This document shows, one piece after another, positions 34,181 through 43,693 of a stretch of DNA of 64,000 nucleotides (its first letter is position 1; each line of letters starts with the position of its first letter). The stretch is from Thiocystis violacea (GTDB lineage Bacteria; Pseudomonadota; Gammaproteobacteria; Chromatiales; Chromatiaceae). The position numbers and the translations under genes were made by a program. A model generated the notes under the pieces. It worked only from the letters and a program-made list of their open reading frames with translations, ran no database searches and had not been told where the DNA came from. The stretch spans positions 1 to 64,000 of the forward strand of contig NZ_NRRG01000024.1 in assembly GCF_016583575.1 (NCBI RefSeq). The letters run 5' to 3'.

Positions 34181-36204
34181 GTTGTTACCTCTCCCAACAG
34201 TTCAGCGATCTCGGCCTCAACCTGCTTCAGATCGGCATCAATGTCGGCCAGCTTGCGCGGCGGTACATATCGATAGAAGAAGCGGTTGAAGTTGATTTCG
34301 TAGCCCACCTTGCCAACTTGCTTATCCTTCTCGTCGCGAAACGTCTCATCGATGTAGGCATCGGGCAGGTGCGGCAGCACCTCGCGAGCAACATAGTTCT
34401 GGATGCTCTCCGTGAGTGGAATGTTTTCGTAGTCCGTCAGTTCGGCATCAGGGACGAGTTGCCCAGCGGCATCCCGTACCGGCTCGCCATCCGGGTCACG
34501 CAGGCCAAAGGCATTGGTCAGTGCCTTGATGAATGGCTTGCCTGTCTTGGTCGCCTTGCCCGCCGCCAGCGCCGTTTGCACCACGTCAGCCGTCAAGGCT
34601 TCGGCCCAGCCAACGGGATGCGTCGCGCCAAGGTGATCGAGCAGCGCAGATTCCCAGAGGGCTTGATGCTCTGGCGACAGCTTGTGCCATGCCTTGTCTG
34701 CTTTGAGCCTGTCCAGGCCCGCTTCGTCAATGTGCAGGGACATCCGAAGCGGACGCAGCACCTTGATCCGGCGATAGCCGAAGGTACGGTCATCGAGCAT
34801 CCGGCTGTGTTCGCCGTTCTCGGCCGCGGCGTAGAGGTCGACAATCCGATGGCGTTGGTCATCGCTGATGATCCGGCGCTTGTTACCCTCGTTCTTGATT
34901 GACGTCCAAAAGCCGGTCGCGTTGATGAGCTGTACCCGTCTTTTGCGGTGATCGGGCTTCTTGTTCGAGAGAATCCACAGATAGGTGCCAATGCCTGTCC
35001 GGAAGAATATTTCCGTGGGGAGCGCGACGATGGCATCGACCAGATCGTTTTCGAGCAGCCAACGGCGAATCTCGGATTCCCCTGACGATGCTCCGCCATT
35101 GAACAAGGGCGACCCCGACAACACGATCGCCGCACGGCCACCACCGTTTTCAGGCAACTCCAGTTTGCTCGTCAGGTGCAGCAAGAACAGCATGGAGCCA
35201 TCGTTGATGCGTGGCAGGCCGGGGCCAAAACGACCGTCGTATTTCTTGTCCTTGTGCTCGGCATTGACCGCCTCCTGATCCTTCTCCCATTTCTTGCCGA
35301 AGGGTGGATTGGATAGGCCGTAGTGGAAGCGATCGTTCGCGAACTGATCGTTGGAGAGCGTGCTGCCGAGTCGGATGTTCTTGGACAGATCGCGCCCAGG
35401 ATCGGATTCCAGTGTGCGCAGCAGCATGCCGGTGAGGCAGACCGCGTGGGTTTCAGGTTCAAGCTCCTGTCCATGAGGAACGAGAACAGGCGGCACCTTG
35501 AAGCGATTTCCATAGTCGGCGACGTGGTTCATGGCGTCCGTCAAGAAGCCGCCCGTGCCACAGGTCGGGTCGTACAGCGTCCGAATGAGGCCCGGATTGG
35601 ATTCAAATAGGGCGTCATCGGGATCAAGCAGCAGTGCCGTGGCCAAGTGCACCACGTCACGCGGTGTCATGAAGTCTTCCGCCCCTTCGTTCACCTCGGC
35701 GCCAAAGCGACGAATGAGGTGTTCGTACAGGTTGCTCATGACCCGATCCGACACGACCTCGGGATGAAGATCGATGCCGGCGAAGTTCTTGCAAATCTTG
35801 AACAGCACTCCCGCCTTGTCGAGCCGGATGAGGGTATTCGAGAAATCAAACTGCTCGAAGATAACCCGTGCGTTATCGGAGAAGTGGGCGATGTAATCCT
35901 GAAGGTTCTGGCGGGTCTTCGTGCTACCCAGATTGTCCAGTGCGTACTCAGACGTGTTGTAGAAAGGATAGCGAGTGCATTGGCGCAGGATCAGATCAAC
36001 GTCGATTCCTGATTCCTTGAACGCCGCATGTGAGTCGCGGACTTGCCTGCGGGTCGGTTCCAGAACGCACTCGAGACGGCGCAGCAGCGTGAACGGCAAA
36101 ATAATCTTGCCAAAGTCGGTGTGCTTGAAATCACCCCAAAGGTCTTCGGCGTTTCTCCAGATGAAATCCGCCAGCGATGCGCCCGAGCCTGCCTGTTCCG
36201 CCAT
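34177..36204 (-). CDS. hsdM: Type I modification subunit HsdM
   Basis: HsdM is the adenine-N6 methyltransferase that protects host DNA. The 675-residue protein has the N-terminal helical region (FIWRNAEDLWGDFKHTDFGKIILPFTLLRRLE), SAM motif I DPTCGTGGFL near 213 and catalytic LSNPPFGKKW near 300. It is longer than typical HsdM (about 500 residues), with extra C-terminal sequence. I chose the ATG at 36204, with GGAG six bases upstream. The longer TTG start at 36231 would translate an operator-like repeat. It is the first gene of the operon. Confidence 0.95.
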   Translation of the reverse strand: MAEQAGSGASLADFIWRNAEDLWGDFKHTDFGKIILPFTLLRRLECVLEPTRRQVRDSHAAFKESGIDVDLILRQCTRYPFYNTSEYALDNLGSTKTRQNLQDYIAHFSDNARVIFEQFDFSNTLIRLDKAGVLFKICKNFAGIDLHPEVVSDRVMSNLYEHLIRRFGAEVNEGAEDFMTPRDVVHLATALLLDPDDALFESNPGLIRTLYDPTCGTGGFLTDAMNHVADYGNRFKVPPVLVPHGQELEPETHAVCLTGMLLRTLESDPGRDLSKNIRLGSTLSNDQFANDRFHYGLSNPPFGKKWEKDQEAVNAEHKDKKYDGRFGPGLPRINDGSMLFLLHLTSKLELPENGGGRAAIVLSGSPLFNGGASSGESEIRRWLLENDLVDAIVALPTEIFFRTGIGTYLWILSNKKPDHRKRRVQLINATGFWTSIKNEGNKRRIISDDQRHRIVDLYAAAENGEHSRMLDDRTFGYRRIKVLRPLRMSLHIDEAGLDRLKADKAWHKLSPEHQALWESALLDHLGATHPVGWAEALTADVVQTALAAGKATKTGKPFIKALTNAFGLRDPDGEPVRDAAGQLVPDAELTDYENIPLTESIQNYVAREVLPHLPDAYIDETFRDEKDKQVGKVGYEINFNRFFYRYVPPRKLADIDADLKQVEAEIAELLGEVTT

Positions 36205-36213
36205 GTTGGTCTC

Positions 36214-36278
36214 CAACCATATTTTGCACAAAGCAGGCTAACAGACCAATCGCATAAATCAACCGTGTTTTGCACAAA
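36214..36278 (-). promoter_or_regulatory. Pair of 19-bp repeats upstream of hsdM (operator-like)
   Basis: On the plus strand, CAACCATATTTTGCACAAA at 36214-36232 and CAACCGTGTTTTGCACAAA at 36260-36278 differ at two of 19 positions. Each contains the near-palindrome TTTTGCACAAA. They are 46 bp apart, start to start, and lie just before the first gene of the operon, where a repressor could control it. No dedicated control-protein gene was found; X or Y are candidates. Confidence 0.55.
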
Positions 36279-36327
36279 ACGGAGGATTTTAACTTTGGTT
36301 AGGATTGGGTCGAACCAACCATGGAAT

Positions 36328-36346
36328 GCGTTAAGCCGGTTTTTTT
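36328..36346 (+). repeat. Right 19-bp direct repeat bordering the island
   Basis: GCGTTAAGCCGGTTTTTTT is identical to 26742-26760 in the rpsT terminator, but here it lacks the left arm of the hairpin. It marks the junction with the lgt side. Confidence 0.85.
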
Positions 36347-36434
36347 ATGCCTGAAATTCGAGCCGCCGTCAGACGATTCGTGTTCCCTGATGTCTGCCGA
36401 CGGAAGACCTGTCGAGCGGCCGCGCCAGTGATTC

Positions 36435-37283
36435 CTAGCGAGCCGTCGCGCGCTCGCTCGTCGTGCTGGATCGGTAGGCGAGAACGAGCAGCAGCAGACC
36501 GGCCAGAATCATGGGCAGCGACAGCAGTTGCCCCATGGTGAGCCAGTCGAAGGCGAGATAGCCGAGATGCGCGTCCGGCTCGCGCACCAGTTCGACCAGG
36601 AACCGGAAGATTCCGTAACCGAACAGGAAAAGCCCCGACACGGCCATCATGGGGCGTGGCTTGCGCGAGAAGAACCAGAGGATGAGGAAGAGCGCCAGCC
36701 CCTCGAGCGCGGCCTCGTAGAGCTGCGAGGCGTGGACCGGCGGGCTCCAGAGTGATTCGGCGGGCTGGTCGAGACACTGGCGCGGAAAGCGGTCGCATGG
36801 GAGCTGAATGCCCCAGGGCATCTGGGTGCGATGTCCCCAGAGTTCGCCGTTGATGAAGTTGCCGATACGCCCGGCGAGCAGCCCGGTCGGTACCAGCGGA
36901 GCCAGAAAGTCGGCGACCTGGAAGAAACGCCGGCCGTACCGGCGGGCGAACAGCAGGATGGCCACCAGGACGCCGATCAATCCGCCGTGGAACGACATCC
37001 CACCTTCCCAGACCTTGAGTAGATTCAAGGGATTGTCAAGGATCTGGTCGAAGCCGTAGAACAGCATGTAGCCAAGGCGCCCGCCCGCGATGGTGCCGAT
37101 GACGCAATAGAAGACGAGGTCGTCGACCATTTCGCCGGTCCAGTCGGAACCGGGCCGACGCGCGCGCCAACGGCCCAGCACCCAGGCGAGGGCGAAGCCG
37201 ATCAGATACATGAGTCCATACCAATGGACCTTGAGTGGTCCGAGGGCGAGGGCGACGGGGTCGATGTCGGGGTAGGTCAGCAT
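36435..37283 (-). CDS. lgt: Prolipoprotein diacylglyceryl transferase
   Basis: Lgt attaches diacylglycerol to the lipobox cysteine of prolipoproteins in the inner membrane. The 282-residue multi-pass protein has the signature [13 protein letters not shown] near residues 142-154 and the conserved HGGLIG. I chose the ATG at 37283 ([23 protein letters not shown]), the normal family start; sequence upstream belongs to the neighbouring gene. Genes at 16209 and 41577 encode likely substrates. It follows the GH17-like gene on the same strand. Confidence 0.96.
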   Translation of the reverse strand: MLTYPDIDPVALALGPLKVHWYGLMYLIGFALAWVLGRWRARRPGSDWTGEMVDDLVFYCVIGTIAGGRLGYMLFYGFDQILDNPLNLLKVWEGGMSFHGGLIGVLVAILLFARRYGRRFFQVADFLAPLVPTGLLAGRIGNFINGELWGHRTQMPWGIQLPCDRFPRQCLDQPAESLWSPPVHASQLYEAALEGLALFLILWFFSRKPRPMMAVSGLFLFGYGIFRFLVELVREPDAHLGYLAFDWLTMGQLLSLPMILAGLLLLVLAYRSSTTSERATAR

Positions 37284-37297
37284 GGTCGCGGATGGTA

Positions 37298-39271
37298 TCA
37301 CGGCGGGGTGAGGGGTTCGAAGGAGCGCGCCAGTCCGGCGAAATCGAGTCTGGATGACTTGGCGTGGAAGCGTCCGTCGAACGGTCCCGCCCAGTTCCAT
37401 CCGGGCGGCAATGGATTCGTCAGTTTCGAGCCGGGACGCAGGCGATCCGGCGATCCCTGGTCGTGCCGGAAATTGGATACGCCCGTGTAGCCGAAGAGGC
37501 CGTAGAAGCCCTCCGCCCCATAGGGTCCGGATCGATGGAGCCTGGATCGCCCCGGCGTCTGGCCCGGCGGGATGTCGGGTCTGAATTTCCATGGCTCGTC
37601 GAAGGCTTCGAAGAGGTGGATCTGAACGCCCGTGCGAACCGACCAGGCGACGGCGTCACGGACGAAGGCGCTTGCCAGGCGTTCGTTGAAGTAACGCTGA
37701 AAGACATCGATCCCCCCCTGGGCGATGCCGGGGCCATTCGCTTCCAGGGCGTCGGCGACCTCGGCGAACGCGGAATTGGGACTCGGCTGGGCATCGCCCT
37801 CGACATAGCCGGGTAGATTGAAGGCGATACCGTTGGTCGGGTGGCCGATCTCGCCAATCATCAGCTCGATCCTTTTGTTTCCGGCGAGGCCGCCGATCAC
37901 TTGCCGAAAGCGGCGCCACTGGATGTCCAGCTCACCGGTTTCCGGCTTGAGGAAGACATTCCAGTCACCGCGTTGACGCGCGGATTCGACGGCCTCCGGA
38001 CTGGGGTAGATATTCTCCATCAGGAAATCCGCCTCCGCCACCAGGGCGGCCACGTCCTGGCTGAACCGACGGATCCCTGGGTCGGTCGAGGTCGCGTCGA
38101 CCGCGCGGAAGCGGTGCCCGCGCGCGCCGACAAGCAGATTCAGACCGGCGAACTCGCCATCCGGACGCATCCGGGCCTTGGCGTAGCGGATCATCGCGGT
38201 GATCTGTTCGGTCGAGGTGTTTGCGGCATCCGGCGTGGTCGGCGGCTGGGCGTATTCGTTCGAGAGGACGAGATGGGTGACCGTGCCTGGAAAGCGGCCG
38301 TTGGCGACTTGCGCCTGGGCCAGGGCGGAGAGGATGGAGAAGCGCATCCGGTCGTTGATCAGCGTGCCGTCCACGACCAGATTATCCACGCCCAGCTTGA
38401 TTGTCAGGAGCGGCTGGCCGGCGTGGGCATTGATCTCTGCGGCGGCGAGGGCGATCTGGGCGTTGGCGTCCCCGGCGAAGAATCCGGGGTTGAGGCGGGC
38501 CTCGGGATCGGTCTTGCGCGCCGGCTCGAACAGGGTTTGATGGACCGCGACCAGTTTCAGATCGCGGCCGGGCCGGCCGGTCGTTTCGACCTGGATCTGA
38601 TCCGGGGCCGGTCTGACGTAGGCCGCCGTGGGCGGAAAATAGAAATAGACCTCCTCGATCGCCTGGGTCCGGGTGGGCGTCGATCCATCGCCATGTGCAT
38701 ATACAACCTGAGCATCCGTCCACACCGGCAGGGTCGCGTATGGGTGTCCGTCGACGCTCCGCCAGTAGCCGGCCTGGAAGCCTGTTCCATAGGTCGTCAA
38801 GGTCAGTGGCGCGCCGCCGGCCGCTTCCCTGAGATGGTCGAGCTGACGGTAGACCGAGGCCGCGTGATGGATGAGGCTCGCCGGCAGGGCCGTCCGCCCC
38901 TCGAAAAATCTGAAATGGGCGTGGCTCCATGGCTCGGGGCCGGCGTCGCGCAGGGCGTCGGGTTGAAACGACAGGGCTCCGCTGGCCTCGACTGTCTCCA
39001 GCCGGCCTCCGCGATCGAATCCCAGGCGGATCGTCTGACGGGCCACCAGGAGCGAGCGCGCGGGATGCTCCAGGTCGATCCCACCGACGTAAGTGTTGAA
39101 GGCTGGGACATGGAACCGACCGGGGGCATGGGGGTTGTCCGGCGATTGGCTCCACTGGCCCACATAGGGTTGATAGGCGAGCCCCAGGATCGGTGCGCTC
39201 GCGGCCTGGTCGCCCAGGCCGGCGAGTCCAACCCAGGCCGCGAGCGCCAGGCGCCGGCGCCTAGCCTTCAT
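37298..39271 (-). CDS. GH17-like beta-1,3-glucanase, exported
   Basis: The 657-residue protein has a signal peptide ending near QAASA (residue ~26). It has motifs of bacterial GH17-like beta-1,3-glucanases: acid/base glutamate in LSNEYA (near 336), nucleophile glutamate in IGEIGHPT (near 474) and the downstream [10 protein letters not shown]. The N-terminal ~270 residues before this domain are unassigned. It would act in the periplasm or outside on beta-glucans. Its ATG overlaps the Smr gene stop as ATGA, so translation is probably coupled although the functions seem unrelated. Confidence 0.75.
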   Translation of the reverse strand: MKARRRRLALAAWVGLAGLGDQAASAPILGLAYQPYVGQWSQSPDNPHAPGRFHVPAFNTYVGGIDLEHPARSLLVARQTIRLGFDRGGRLETVEASGALSFQPDALRDAGPEPWSHAHFRFFEGRTALPASLIHHAASVYRQLDHLREAAGGAPLTLTTYGTGFQAGYWRSVDGHPYATLPVWTDAQVVYAHGDGSTPTRTQAIEEVYFYFPPTAAYVRPAPDQIQVETTGRPGRDLKLVAVHQTLFEPARKTDPEARLNPGFFAGDANAQIALAAAEINAHAGQPLLTIKLGVDNLVVDGTLINDRMRFSILSALAQAQVANGRFPGTVTHLVLSNEYAQPPTTPDAANTSTEQITAMIRYAKARMRPDGEFAGLNLLVGARGHRFRAVDATSTDPGIRRFSQDVAALVAEADFLMENIYPSPEAVESARQRGDWNVFLKPETGELDIQWRRFRQVIGGLAGNKRIELMIGEIGHPTNGIAFNLPGYVEGDAQPSPNSAFAEVADALEANGPGIAQGGIDVFQRYFNERLASAFVRDAVAWSVRTGVQIHLFEAFDEPWKFRPDIPPGQTPGRSRLHRSGPYGAEGFYGLFGYTGVSNFRHDQGSPDRLRPGSKLTNPLPPGWNWAGPFDGRFHAKSSRLDFAGLARSFEPLTPP

Positions 39272-39825
39272 GAGCGCGCTCCCGACCTGGCGGCCTTGTT
39301 CGGATTGCGCAGCAGCACATAGACCGCGCCCGTGCCGCCGTCGCGGCGGGTCGCCGAGCAGAAGGCGAGCACCTGGTCATAGAGACGCAGCCAGTAGTTG
39401 ACCTTCTGTTTGAGGACCGGCGGTCTCCCCTCGGACCCAAACCCCTTGCCGTGAATGATGCGCGCGCAGCGCACATGGCGATGGGCGCATTCCGCGAGGA
39501 ACTCGGCGAGGATCTGGCGGGCGTGCTCGGCATGGAGTCCGTGCAGATCGACCTCCAGTCCGATCGGAAAGGCTCCGCGCTGAAGATCCGCGATCACGCG
39601 CCGCTGGACGCCTGGTCGGGAGAACAGGAGGAAGTCCTGAGTCTCGACCTCGGACTCCGACAGGGTGACCGATCCGCCGGTTTCCGGGGGCTCGATGGGT
39701 CTGGGGCGCGGAAAGGGCGGAGGTCTGGAACGGAAGGGCTCGGAACCCTCGAATGGCAGCGGCTCGGCATCCTGGACCTGCTCGCGAAACAATTCAAGAT
39801 CGGCTTCTTGGAGTTGTTTCTTCAT
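39268..39825 (-). CDS. Smr-domain protein
   Basis: The 185-residue protein has a C-terminal Smr domain (about residues 90-178) with VDLHGL, IIHGKGFGSEGRPPVLK and GGTGAVYVLL. This matches the SmrA/SmrB group of small nucleases; E. coli SmrB cuts mRNA at collided ribosomes. The N-terminal 80 residues are proline-rich and charged. It is divergent from surE. Whether it is SmrA-like or SmrB-like is not clear from the sequence. Confidence 0.85.
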   Translation of the reverse strand: MKKQLQEADLELFREQVQDAEPLPFEGSEPFRSRPPPFPRPRPIEPPETGGSVTLSESEVETQDFLLFSRPGVQRRVIADLQRGAFPIGLEVDLHGLHAEHARQILAEFLAECAHRHVRCARIIHGKGFGSEGRPPVLKQKVNYWLRLYDQVLAFCSATRRDGGTGAVYVLLRNPNKAARSGARS

Positions 39826-40053
39826 GTGCGACCTGAGGCGGTTGGGGGCGCGATCCTGGCGCGAGTATAACAGTCATCAAGGGGCGCGGACGCCGGGATG
39901 CCGGACCCCGCCCCCGTGGGGTATGATCCCAGGTCTTGGTGTCCTGGAGCGAGCGAAGTCCGCGAGCAGGCGCCGACCCGAAGGGTTTCCGAATCGGGCG
40001 GTTCGCCCGGCCCGGAGCCTCGGTCGCGATGGCCGTCAGACAGCGAGGAAGTG

Positions 40054-40803
40054 ATGAAAATCCTGGTCAGCAACGACGATGGCTATCAATCCCCGGGCTT
40101 GATCGCGCTCGCCGAGGCCCTCGGACGCTTGGGCGAAGTGGTGGTCGTCGCCCCCGAGCGCGATCGCAGCGGCGCCAGCAATTCACTGACACTGGACGTG
40201 CCGCTGCGAGCCAAGCGCATGGCCAACGGGTTCATTCGGGTCGATGGAACGCCGACCGATTGCGTGCACCTCGCCCTCACGGGTCTGTCCCTGATCGACC
40301 CGGACATCGTGGTCGCCGGCATCAATCACGGACCCAACCTCGGCGATGACGTGCTCTATTCGGGAACCGTCGCCGCGGCGACCGAGGGGCGCTTCCTGGG
40401 TCTGCCCTCGATCGCGGTGTCCATCGCCGCGCACGAGCCGCGGCATCTGGACGCGGCGGCTCGCGTGGCCGTCCAGTTGGTCGCCAAACTGCGCGAGGAT
40501 TCGCTGGAGCCCAGCATCATCCTGAACGTGAATGTACCCGACCGGCCCTACGAGGATCTCAGGGGTTTCAAGGCGACGCGCCTGGGTCACCGGCATAAGG
40601 CGGAGCCGGTGATCCAGTCCCTGGATCCCCGAGGTCACCCCATTTACTGGGTCGGACCGGCGGGGCCGGAGCAGGATGCCGGACCGGGTACGGATTTCGA
40701 CGCGATCCGCGAGGGCTTCGTTTCCATCACGCCGCTTCAGGTCGATCTGACCCGACATACCGCGCTGGATTCGCTTGGGTGCTGGCTAGCTACATGCCAT
40801 TGA
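40054..40803 (+). CDS. surE: 5'/3'-nucleotidase SurE
   Basis: SurE removes phosphate from nucleoside monophosphates and helps stationary-phase survival. The 249-residue product starts [16 protein letters not shown] with the metal-binding NDDG, then [10 protein letters not shown] and [18 protein letters not shown]. The ATG at 40054 has GAGGAAG upstream; the frame back to 39898 is not family-like. It overlaps pcm by 25 bp as the first gene of surE-pcm-nlpD-rpoS. Confidence 0.96.
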   Translation: MKILVSNDDGYQSPGLIALAEALGRLGEVVVVAPERDRSGASNSLTLDVPLRAKRMANGFIRVDGTPTDCVHLALTGLSLIDPDIVVAGINHGPNLGDDVLYSGTVAAATEGRFLGLPSIAVSIAAHEPRHLDAAARVAVQLVAKLREDSLEPSIILNVNVPDRPYEDLRGFKATRLGHRHKAEPVIQSLDPRGHPIYWVGPAGPEQDAGPGTDFDAIREGFVSITPLQVDLTRHTALDSLGCWLATCH

Positions 40804-41465
40804 CGATGGACGGGCTCGACCCAGGGATCGGGATGACCTCCAGGCGCACGCGCGAGCGTCTGGTTCAGCGTCTGATGGAGGCCGGTATCGACTCGCCCGA
40901 CGTGCTGCGGGTGATGCGTGAATTGCCGCGCCATCTGTTCGTCGATGAAGCCCTGGCGAGCCGGGCCTACGAGGATTCGGCGCTCCCGATCGGCCATGGG
41001 CAGACCATTTCCCAGCCCTACACGGTGGCCCGCATGACCCAGGCCCTGCTCGAGTATGCGCGACCGGACACGGTACTGGAGATCGGCACCGGCTCGGGTT
41101 TCCAGACCGCCGTCCTGGCCTCCCTGGTCCGCCGTGTCTACAGCGTGGAGCGCGTGCGCGAGCTGTTCGAGCGCGCCCAGCGCCGGCTGAGCTTGATCAA
41201 GAAGCGCAATATCCGTTTTCGACATGGCGACGGTGCCTTGGGCTGGCATGAATACGCGCCTTATCAGGGCATCATCGTGACCGCGGCGCCACGTGGCGTA
41301 CCGCGACTGCTGGCCGAGCAACTCGCGACGGGAGGGGTGATGGTGTTGCCCGTCGGCGAGGGTGCCCGGCACCAACTGGTGCGGGTGGTCCGACTCGAGC
41401 ATGGCTTCGAGCAAGAGGTTCTGGAGTCGGTGAGTTTCGTGCCGCTGCTGACGGGGGTTTCCTGA
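40779..41465 (+). CDS. pcm: Protein-L-isoaspartate O-methyltransferase
   Basis: Pcm repairs isoaspartyl residues in aged proteins using SAM. The 228-residue product has [19 protein letters not shown], the SAM motif [16 protein letters not shown] and the late [14 protein letters not shown], all family hallmarks. The start is a GTG at 40779 inside the end of surE; a later ATG at 40794 is also possible. The overlap with surE suggests coupling. Confidence 0.95.
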   Translation: MLASYMPLTMDGLDPGIGMTSRRTRERLVQRLMEAGIDSPDVLRVMRELPRHLFVDEALASRAYEDSALPIGHGQTISQPYTVARMTQALLEYARPDTVLEIGTGSGFQTAVLASLVRRVYSVERVRELFERAQRRLSLIKKRNIRFRHGDGALGWHEYAPYQGIIVTAAPRGVPRLLAEQLATGGVMVLPVGEGARHQLVRVVRLEHGFEQEVLESVSFVPLLTGVS

Positions 41466-41576
41466 TCCGGCGATGATTTCCGCGAAGCGAGGGGGCGCGG
41501 TTCGAACGGCGCGTACCTTGATGCTCCCCGGCCCCATGGCGCCATGATCTTGTTCCGACCCCTGGGAACCCCATGT

Positions 41577-42410
41577 ATGCCGGGCGCCGCCGCCAGGGGC
41601 CGGATCGCGCTGCGACTGTTCGCTCTGACGATGTTGATGGCGACCCTGATCGGCGGTTGCTCGACTCAGCCGCCGGCCCCTGTCCTCGGCTGGAGTTGGT
41701 CGGGGCCAGTCCCCGACGGCTATTACCTGGTACGCGGCGGCGACAGTCTCGGCCAGGTCGCGGAACGACTTGGGATCGGTTTGAGCCAACTCGCGCACTG
41801 GAATCGGCTGAAACCGCCCTACCGGATCTACGCCGATACCCTGCTGCGAATCGCGCCGCCGGATGGCTCGCCGCCGGTCCGTACCGCGCGCCGGCTGACT
41901 CCGCCGGCGGCGCTCGGGGACAAGCCGAGGGTGGCTCGCAAACCTGCCCGGCAGTCACCCGTCGCGACCGCGACGAGAAAACCTGGCCGTCGGGCGGCGC
42001 CCGTCGATGGATCCGGCAGTCGTCGGGGATCATCGGGCCTGGAGTGGGAATGGCCGCTGACCGGACCCCTGGTCCGGACCTTCCGGGATGGCGACCGAAC
42101 GCGCCAGGGCCTGCGTATCGGCGCCCGCGCGGGCGAGCATGTCAGATCCTCGGCGGATGGCCAGGTCGTCTACAGCGGCAGTGGACTCAAGGGATACGGG
42201 AACCTTATCATCGTCAAGCACAATGACAAATATTTGAGCGCGTATGGCTTTAACCGCCGGCTGTTGGTCGCGGAAGGCGAGCGCGTGAAGCGCGGTCAGG
42301 TGGTGGCGGAAGTCGGGCAGGGCGCGGATGGAGCCTATCTCCTGCACTTCGAGGTTCGCCGCGATGGCCTGGCCGTCGATCCGATGCTCTATCTGCCCAA
42401 GCGAAACTAA
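41577..42410 (+). CDS. nlpD: LysM/LytM lipoprotein NlpD
   Basis: NlpD is an outer-membrane lipoprotein that activates the amidase AmiC for daughter-cell separation. The 277-residue product has a lipobox LIGGC near 28, a LysM domain (YYLVRGGDSLGQVAERLG) and a C-terminal LytM domain (~155-272) that lacks the zinc-binding histidines, as in E. coli NlpD. It therefore should regulate, not cut. I chose the ATG at 41577; 41544 is an alternative. The rpoS promoter commonly lies within nlpD, but none was identified here. Confidence 0.93.
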   Translation: MPGAAARGRIALRLFALTMLMATLIGGCSTQPPAPVLGWSWSGPVPDGYYLVRGGDSLGQVAERLGIGLSQLAHWNRLKPPYRIYADTLLRIAPPDGSPPVRTARRLTPPAALGDKPRVARKPARQSPVATATRKPGRRAAPVDGSGSRRGSSGLEWEWPLTGPLVRTFRDGDRTRQGLRIGARAGEHVRSSADGQVVYSGSGLKGYGNLIIVKHNDKYLSAYGFNRRLLVAEGERVKRGQVVAEVGQGADGAYLLHFEVRRDGLAVDPMLYLPKRN

Positions 42411-42440
42411 ATCCATCAGGCGCGCCGGAGGGAGATGTGG

Positions 42441-43454
42441 ATGCCAACCGCCAAAGACAGCGAGGCCAACGAGAACTCGCCCGAAGTCGATAGCGAATCG
42501 CTCGTGCTGATGAGCGAGGATTGCGATTCGATCGAATCCGAGGAGCCCTACAGGGAAGACCGCGAGGTTCCGGAGAGCGAAGCACCCGAGGCGTCCAGCG
42601 AGCGGTTCAGCTCCGGCGATGGCGATTTCGACGCCACGCGCCTCTATCTCAACGAAATCGGTGAATCCAAACTCCTGAGCGCCGAGGAGGAGGTTTATTA
42701 CGCCCGCCTGGCGCAGGCGGGCGACAATGCCTCTCGTCAGCGCATGATCGTGAGCAATCTTCGTCTGGTGGTGAAGATCGCGCGGCGCTATCTGAATCGG
42801 GGTCTGCCCCTGCTGGACCTGATCGAGGAAGGCAATCTCGGGTTGATCCGGGCGGTGGAGAAATTCGATCCGGAGCGCGGCTTCCGCTTCTCCACCTATG
42901 CGACCTGGTGGATCCGCCAGACCATCGAGCGCGCCATCATGAATCAAACCCGCACCGTGCGGCTCCCGATTCATGTCGTCAAGGAAATCAACGTCTATCT
43001 CAAGGCCTCGCGCAAGCTGGCCCAACGCCTCGACCACGAGCCGACCTCCGAGGACATCGCCAACCTGCTCGACAAGCCCATCGGCGATGTCAAGCGCATG
43101 CTCGGCCTCAATGAGCGGATCGCCTCCGTGGATACGCCCTACAGCAAGGACGCCGACAAGCCGCTGGTCGACATGCTGCATGACGAGGCGGCCGGCGACC
43201 CCAGCGACCGGATACAGGACGACGATATCCAGAGCAATCTCGAGCACTGGCTGGGGAAGCTCAACGAGAAACAGCGCGAGGTGGTCGAGCGCCGCTTCGG
43301 TCTGCATGGGTACGAGAACTCGACCCTGGAGAGTGTGGCCCAGGAGCTTGGGGTTACCCGTGAACGTGTACGTCAGATCCAGATGGACGCACTTCGACGG
43401 CTTCGAGATATCCTCGAAAAGGAAGGGTTTTCCGTCGATTCCTTCTTCAAGTAA
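42441..43454 (+). CDS. rpoS: Stationary-phase sigma factor RpoS
   Basis: RpoS directs transcription under stress and in stationary phase. The 337-residue protein has an acidic N-terminal tail, [17 protein letters not shown] (region 1.2), then [20 protein letters not shown] (region 2) and [18 protein letters not shown] (region 4). Of the two ATGs, 42441 has GGAGGGAG at a better distance; 42435 is the alternative. It follows nlpD, the classical order. The cbb3 oxidase operon starts 240 bp further on with its own promoter. Confidence 0.96.
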   Translation: MPTAKDSEANENSPEVDSESLVLMSEDCDSIESEEPYREDREVPESEAPEASSERFSSGDGDFDATRLYLNEIGESKLLSAEEEVYYARLAQAGDNASRQRMIVSNLRLVVKIARRYLNRGLPLLDLIEEGNLGLIRAVEKFDPERGFRFSTYATWWIRQTIERAIMNQTRTVRLPIHVVKEINVYLKASRKLAQRLDHEPTSEDIANLLDKPIGDVKRMLGLNERIASVDTPYSKDADKPLVDMLHDEAAGDPSDRIQDDDIQSNLEHWLGKLNEKQREVVERRFGLHGYENSTLESVAQELGVTRERVRQIQMDALRRLRDILEKEGFSVDSFFK

Positions 43455-43571
43455 GCGTTTTTCACCTCGTTCAATTCAGTAAATTTGTTAGGGGAATTCG
43501 ATTTCCGTCCCTGGACGTCTGGTCACCGTGGCCTATGCCGCGCCTCTAATCGCCATTTGCCCCAGTGTGTG

Positions 43572-43600
43572 TTGACTTTCGGTGCGCGATCCATTGTTAT
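43572..43600 (+). promoter_or_regulatory. Sigma-70 promoter for the cco operon
   Basis: TTGACT at 43572-43577 and TGTTAT at 43595-43600, 17 bases apart, form a good promoter 94 bp before ccoN. No clear FNR or ANR box (TTGAT-N4-ATCAA) was seen here, though such boxes often control cbb3 genes. Confidence 0.55.
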
Positions 43601-43693
43601 GAGCCGCGCGACGCCCCGGGATCGAGGCATCGAGTCCCAGGCTGGAGTGCCTCGTAACCTCATGCTGTTTCCCGATGTTCTTGGGGAGGGTCT

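Larger units (their letters stand above)
26761..36346. mobile_element. 9.6-kb island carrying a type I restriction-modification operon
   Basis: The region between the 19-bp repeats separates rpsT from lgt. It holds only a transposase gene and hsd-type genes on one strand, and appears visibly less G+C-rich than its flanks. The repeat looks like a target duplication or attachment site formed at the rpsT terminator. The only recombinase present is an ISL3-type transposase, and that family normally makes short (8-bp) target duplications, so how the island inserted is unclear. Limits are set by the repeats. Confidence 0.65.

Noticed and set aside
37841-39322. A 493-codon plus-strand frame across the GH17-like gene
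   Set aside because: It is antisense to a gene with clear signal peptide and catalytic motifs.
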